This document shows, one piece after another, positions 43,185 through 46,181 of a DNA stretch of 46,181 nt. The position numbers and the translations under genes were made by a program. The stretch's first letter is position 1. Each line of letters starts with the position of its first letter. This stretch comes from Prevotella sp. Lineage in GTDB: Bacteria > Bacteroidota > Bacteroidia > Bacteroidales > Bacteroidaceae. The stretch spans positions 1-46,181 of the forward strand of contig JAFWSS010000189.1 in assembly GCA_017524385.1 (NCBI GenBank). The letters run 5' to 3'. Below the pieces are notes generated by a model. The model made no database searches, was not told the origin of the DNA, and was given only the letters and a program-made list of their open reading frames with translations.

Positions 43185-43631
43185 ATGAGTGATTTTGATG
43201 ACATTTTGAAAAAAATGAGAGAAGCCGTTGACGGAATGGCCGACGATGCTCGTCAGAAGTATGACGAACTGAAAGAATATCTTGATTCACACGACACTGA
43301 GGAAATCAAGGCCAACCTGCGTAAGAAGGTCGACGAGATGGTGGATGATGCAAAGGAAGGTGTGGACAATCTTCGTGAAGAAGCCTCGAAAATCGACGTG
43401 AAGGAGAAGGTTCAACAGGTTAAAGAGGCTGTTGACGCCGGTGTCGAGAAGGCCAAGTCTGGGGCAGAGGAACTCAAAGCCAAGTATGAGGATGGCAGTC
43501 TTCAAGACAAGGTGGAGGAGATGCGCGAAGGACTGCAGAAAGGTGCAGGACAGGCCATGGAACAGTTGGGAGAAGGCCTTGAAGTAGTGCAGAAGCAGTG
43601 GGAGGAACTTCGCAAACGACTCGGAATCTGA
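43185..43631 (+). CDS. Amphipathic helical protein (LEA/apolipoprotein-like)
   Basis: A 148-residue acidic protein composed of heptad and 11-residue-like amphipathic helices throughout (for example VDEMVDDAKEGVDNLREEA). There is no signal peptide, membrane helix or catalytic motif. Such proteins bind membranes or protect proteins under stress (YtxH, LEA-like), but the low complexity prevents a firm family call. It has its own promoter-like box and a terminator at 43637-43723. Confidence 0.7.
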   Translation: MSDFDDILKKMREAVDGMADDARQKYDELKEYLDSHDTEEIKANLRKKVDEMVDDAKEGVDNLREEASKIDVKEKVQQVKEAVDAGVEKAKSGAEELKAKYEDGSLQDKVEEMREGLQKGAGQAMEQLGEGLEVVQKQWEELRKRLGI

Positions 43632-43636
43632 AACTT

Positions 43637-43723
43637 GAGGTCAGCCAGGGGTGGAGGTTTCAAGGATACCGCTACGGTGTTGCCCGCAGGTTCCTCGTCA
43701 CCTCCTTTTCCTGACCTCTTTTT
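43637..43723 (+). terminator. Long branched terminator after the helical protein gene
   Basis: Outer stem GAGGTCAG (43637-43644) and CTGACCTC (43711-43718) followed by five T (43719-43723). The 66-base loop has an inner stem GGAGGT / ACCTCC (43654-43659, 43700-43705). This is unusually long for an intrinsic terminator and may have another role. Confidence 0.5.
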
Positions 43724-43748
43724 ACCTGAAAATCTATCTACCTTTCGC

Positions 43749-45080
43749 TTACGCGATAATCTTGGTCACGTACTGCCTGTCGATGACGATGGGGTCTTCC
43801 TTGAGATCGAACATGTCATCCTTGAGCACCTTGAAGAGGGTGGACTTCAGTCCTCTCACTCCTAGTTTCCGCTCAAAGGCATATCTTGCAATGGCGTCAG
43901 CTCCGTCTGTGGTCATCGTGAGATGGATATTGAGCTTGCTGAAGTAGTTTTGGAAACCCTTCAGGGGAGACTCTTTCGACTCTGTGAGAATATGCACCAT
44001 TGTTTCCTGTGTCATACTGTTGACATAGGCATATTGTGAGATGCGGCCCGTAAGCTCGTCACGTTTGAAGTAATTGGCGAAGTCTATATCTTCCACATAT
44101 TGGTGATAGTTGCTTGCGGCCAAGCTTCTTTTGTTTGGGCTGCCAAAGCCCATCCCGTTCCAATTAAGCCTCTTTGCCACGATTTCCTCTATTCCGCTGA
44201 ACACTCCTGAGAAGATGAACAGCATGTTGCGGGTGGAGACACGGACGGTATTATTATACCCATACTCAAAGGAAACGGAGTTGTTGTCGTCGATGATGTT
44301 GAGCAGTTCGTTGACGACACGCTCGTTGAACTCCCCTGGGTGGAAGAGTTTGTCAAACTCGTCAAAGAGGATAACTGCTTTTTCAACCTTCTTCACATCG
44401 TGGGTTCTGTTATAGATGTTGCTGAACGCATCTGTGAGGCGTGGACCTCGGATGCCTTCTTGCACAAGGCTGTTGCAGTTGACCACTTCGAGTTGGAAGT
44501 CAAGGAGTTTGGCCAATATTTGTGGTCCGAAGGTCTTTCCCACGCCCGATGGACCGTAAGCAAGAAGGTTGCACTTTGGTACCTCTTCTCCTTCATTCTG
44601 GTTCCTCATATAGTGAAGGTAGTAGCAGAGTGCAAGTTTCTGTGCATACTCTGGTTGCCCGATGAGGTATTGGTTGAGCATGTTGAAGATTTCTCTCGGT
44701 GTGATGAGGTCTCCTGCCACTTCTGTCAGTTCGAGGCCGCTACCATCGATGATGGTTCTCACACTTTCCAAGGTGATGGGTTCCACAAACTCGTTCCAAC
44801 ACTTGATATGGTCTTTTACTGTTTTTGCCACATCAAATTCTTCGGAATCATCAACTGTTGCAAAACTACCTTCGAGGAATTTCTTACGGCGTTTTTCAAG
44901 ACTCTCAACCCAATTCTCTTTGTCCTTCACGCTGAGTTCGGGCAAGGAGCAGAGGGTCCTGAGTGTGATTTTGAAGTCGAGTGTGGGGTTGATGAGGAGC
45001 AGATGCTTGATTTTCTCGTCAAGACTTTTCGAGTAAGGGGTTTGGACCCTTGTGATAATGTTCTTTTTAGTTTTAGGCAT
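43749..45080 (-). CDS. ClpX-like AAA+ ATPase with altered pore loop
   Basis: A 443-residue AAA+ ATPase aligning with ClpX along its ATPase part: Walker A GPSGVGKT (176-183), Walker B ILFDEFDK (237-244), sensor 2 GVRGLKS. It has no N-terminal zinc-binding domain but a different 125-residue N-terminus. The pore-1 loop GYVG of ClpX, which grips substrates, is GIRG (209-212). The RKH loop is missing. The ClpP-docking IGF is present as MGF (310-312, in NGMGFGS). I start at the ATG at 45080 (MPKTKK); the frame is open 30 codons further upstream. It probably remodels particular proteins, perhaps with ClpP, instead of threading by the standard tyrosine. Confidence 0.85.
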   Translation of the reverse strand: MPKTKKNIITRVQTPYSKSLDEKIKHLLLINPTLDFKITLRTLCSLPELSVKDKENWVESLEKRRKKFLEGSFATVDDSEEFDVAKTVKDHIKCWNEFVEPITLESVRTIIDGSGLELTEVAGDLITPREIFNMLNQYLIGQPEYAQKLALCYYLHYMRNQNEGEEVPKCNLLAYGPSGVGKTFGPQILAKLLDFQLEVVNCNSLVQEGIRGPRLTDAFSNIYNRTHDVKKVEKAVILFDEFDKLFHPGEFNERVVNELLNIIDDNNSVSFEYGYNNTVRVSTRNMLFIFSGVFSGIEEIVAKRLNWNGMGFGSPNKRSLAASNYHQYVEDIDFANYFKRDELTGRISQYAYVNSMTQETMVHILTESKESPLKGFQNYFSKLNIHLTMTTDGADAIARYAFERKLGVRGLKSTLFKVLKDDMFDLKEDPIVIDRQYVTKIIA

Positions 45081-45637
45081 ACATGAACCGTTAAATATAA
45101 CTTTGATAACATCGTATGAATGTCGAGAGGAGGGCCTGGTCTGCCCTGGGTTTAAGGCATCTTTTTTCAAATGTTGCCTTGTTCTGGTTCGATATGGCTA
45201 AGTGATTGCAAAGTAGTTCCGTAGAACAAGCGTGAGAGTCGATGTCGAAAAAACCGGCATCGTGTTTTCAGACACATGTCTTTGGGACCTTTTTCCTTTC
45301 ATCACGAGAAGTCTTGCTTGATTTCCTGTCGATGTCGTGTGTCAATGTTTCAAAGAGCGCTGCTTTGCCGCAGGGGTGGCGAGTCTTGGCCGCAGACGTT
45401 TCTTGCCTGTTGCCTAGTGGGGTGAGATAAATTTTTAGGTTTCCGATTTAGAACTACGCCTTTTTCAAGGCTCAAAATACGCTACAGTGACAATAAGATC
45501 TTTCTTTCCAATCTACCCGCGAAAAATCGCGAAATCTTTGCAAAGTTATAAAAACATTTTTAATCTCCAATCATTCCCTCTATATTTTTCTTGGATTTAA
45601 CTTTTAATAATCAAAATTGAAGTAATAATCACAAATT
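45081..45637 (-). promoter_or_regulatory. Long upstream region of the ClpX-like gene with distant promoter
   Basis: On the minus strand TTG-N19-TAACTTTG at 45570-45541 is a good promoter, but it lies about 450 bases before the ATPase start. The stretch between has no recognised gene; a 35-codon minus-strand frame (about 45200-45305) is the only small candidate. From about 45540 to the right the DNA becomes AT-rich. A long leader, a small gene or a promoter serving something lost could explain the gap. Confidence 0.4.
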
Positions 45638-45952
45638 TTAATATATATTTACATTTTCTCCCCGCCTACATCCCGAAATCGTTGACGCAATCCTAGGGGG
45701 CGACGTCCTCCGAGCGTCGCCACGCCAAGAGGCCGATGCGCAACTTGCCTTCATTGTAGGAACTTTGCAAATGTTATTTTTAATCAAATATTTAAAGAGA
45801 TTTTCTTCATTCCTTTTACAAAAATGACAAGCAAGATTAAATCTGCTATATTGAGTATTCTTAATAAATTCTTTGTCTTGATTGATGTATTTTTTAACTT
45901 CTTTTGTTGTTTTTAAATCTAAAAAATTCCAAAAACTTTTGTTTTTATTCAT
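45638..45952 (-). CDS. AT-rich small gene with chimeric C-terminus
   Basis: A 104-residue frame. Residues 1 to about 62 are encoded by very AT-rich DNA and are Lys/Asn-rich (NKNKSFWNFLDLKTTKEVKK ... LACHFCKRNEENLFKYLI); the latter part recalls an ankyrin-like helix pair, weakly. From about residue 63 the coding DNA switches to a GC-rich segment (45660-45770) giving an Arg/Ser-rich tail (ASWRGDARRTSPPR) that does not look like the same protein. The gene was probably truncated by insertion of this segment. Its ATG overlaps the stop of the upstream frame (ATGAATAA), suggesting an operon. Confidence 0.45.
   Translation of the reverse strand: MNKNKSFWNFLDLKTTKEVKKYINQDKEFIKNTQYSRFNLACHFCKRNEENLFKYLIKNNICKVPTMKASCASASWRGDARRTSPPRIASTISGCRRGENVNIY
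45660..45770. repeat. GC-rich segment inserted in AT-rich DNA
   Basis: About 110 bases of GC-rich sequence flanked on both sides by DNA with few G or C. It contains a 7-bp stem GGCGACG (45699-45705) / CGTCGCC (45715-45721). Read on the minus strand it has a short frame (EGKLRIGLLAWRRSEDVAP, then stop). It looks like a dispersed repeat unit rather than part of a gene; I could not find terminal inverted repeats or target duplications. Confidence 0.45.
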
Positions 45953-46181
45953 TGTTATCCTCCTTTTTTTGAATAAATTCGCATAACTTTTTATTAAATT
46001 TACAATTAATAATTTCTGTTTTATTTTTTGAATTAGTTATTTTAATTTGCGAATTATCTTTTTGCCTTTTTATCTCCATAACAATATCCGAATTATCCTT
46101 AATTATTTTCTTTTGTTCAAGTTCTTTTTTCTCATTATCACTTAACATTGTTACAAGTATTATCGGAATATTATAGTGTTC
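45945..46181 (-). CDS. AT-rich gene, 5' end outside the window
   Basis: The frame is open to the right edge of the window, so the ATG at 46148 need not be the start; the 11 codons before it read EHYNIPIILVT. The visible protein is very Lys/Asn/Ile-rich (MLSDNEKKELEQKKIIKDNS ... CEFIQKKEDNNE). The piece NIPIILVTMLSDNEKK is weakly like the fourth strand of a receiver domain, but the remainder does not follow that fold, and I assign no function. Composition differs sharply from the genes before it, suggesting acquired DNA. Confidence 0.4.
   Translation of the reverse strand, partial: EHYNIPIILVTMLSDNEKKELEQKKIIKDNSDIVMEIKRQKDNSQIKITNSKNKTEIINCKFNKKLCEFIQKKEDNNE

Noticed and set aside
45242-45430. 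62-codon plus-strand frame
   Set aside because: No domain, no promoter, antisense to the leader of the ClpX-like gene.
45945-46181. Response regulator receiver domain
   Set aside because: The piece IPIILVTMLSD is suggestive, but the rest lacks the Lys and the fold, and most of the gene lies outside the window.
1-46181. tRNA and rRNA genes
   Set aside because: No cloverleaf with T-loop consensus or rRNA sequence was recognised on reading the gaps between genes.

Overview
The window reads as a chromosomal segment of a Bacteroidetes bacterium, most likely Prevotella or a close relative. Pointers are: promoters of the Bacteroidetes type (TTTG, 19-20 bases, TAnnTTTG) upstream of many genes; lipoprotein signal peptides; weak or absent Shine-Dalgarno sequences; family set (DUF1599, MauE-like protein beside tpiA, C-terminally anchored Wza-like exporter, PrsW with a GYF_2 domain, orphan dockerin-like protein); and moderate GC content. 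No rRNA or tRNA gene was seen. This placement is inference from gene content, not from a marker gene.

Layout. 1-780: non-coding, with a 112-base direct repeat, perfect palindromes and a possible short RNA. 781-7540 (minus): tripartite RND efflux operon (adaptor, pump, outer-membrane factor) ending in an LpxA-like acyltransferase that lacks one conserved His. 7847-9295 (minus): CCA-adding enzyme. 9570-13619 (plus): housekeeping run DUF1599, MauE-like membrane protein, tpiA, SPOR protein, folE. 13790-15233 (plus): lipoprotein and exonuclease III. 15242-18189 (minus): M15-like lipoprotein, TonB-C protein, PrsW-type intramembrane protease. 18339-19535 (plus): orphan dockerin-like protein and a NYN/OST-HTH nuclease. 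19662-20036: eight-unit 46-47 bp tandem array. 20048-22543 (minus): TIR-Sel1 protein and a cytosolic SPFH coiled-coil protein. 23024-29960 (plus): compact exopolysaccharide locus (initiating sugar transferase, Wza-like, two Wzz-like, Wzy-like with a repeat tail). 29990-30904 (minus): EamA transporter. 31060-33441 (plus): GHMP kinase resembling galacturonokinase and a UDP-uronate-type epimerase, plausibly a hexuronate activation pair. 33438-35000 (minus): solitary phage portal-like protein. 35352-37374 (plus): small HTH regulator, lipoprotein, membrane protein with a Lys/Asn/Pro repeat tail.

37469-45080 is the most unusual part: GrpE-like factor, zinc-ribbon/LysM membrane protein, a 61-residue orphan peptide with its own promoter and terminator, a PurF-like protein whose catalytic Cys is Gly, a Hanks-type kinase, a calcineurin-like phosphatase, an amphipathic helical protein and a ClpX-like ATPase with an altered pore loop. 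They lie on both strands with separate promoters, so a joint function (protein quality control plus phospho-signalling) is only a hypothesis. From about 45540 to the end the DNA becomes very AT-rich, carries small unrelated reading frames, is interrupted by a GC-rich segment, and probably marks acquired DNA or a genomic island edge.

Three gene groups deserve most attention: the NYN nuclease / tandem array / TIR-Sel1 / SPFH neighbourhood (a possible defence locus), the divergent-paralogue cluster at 37-45 kb, and the LpxA paralogue tied to an efflux pump.
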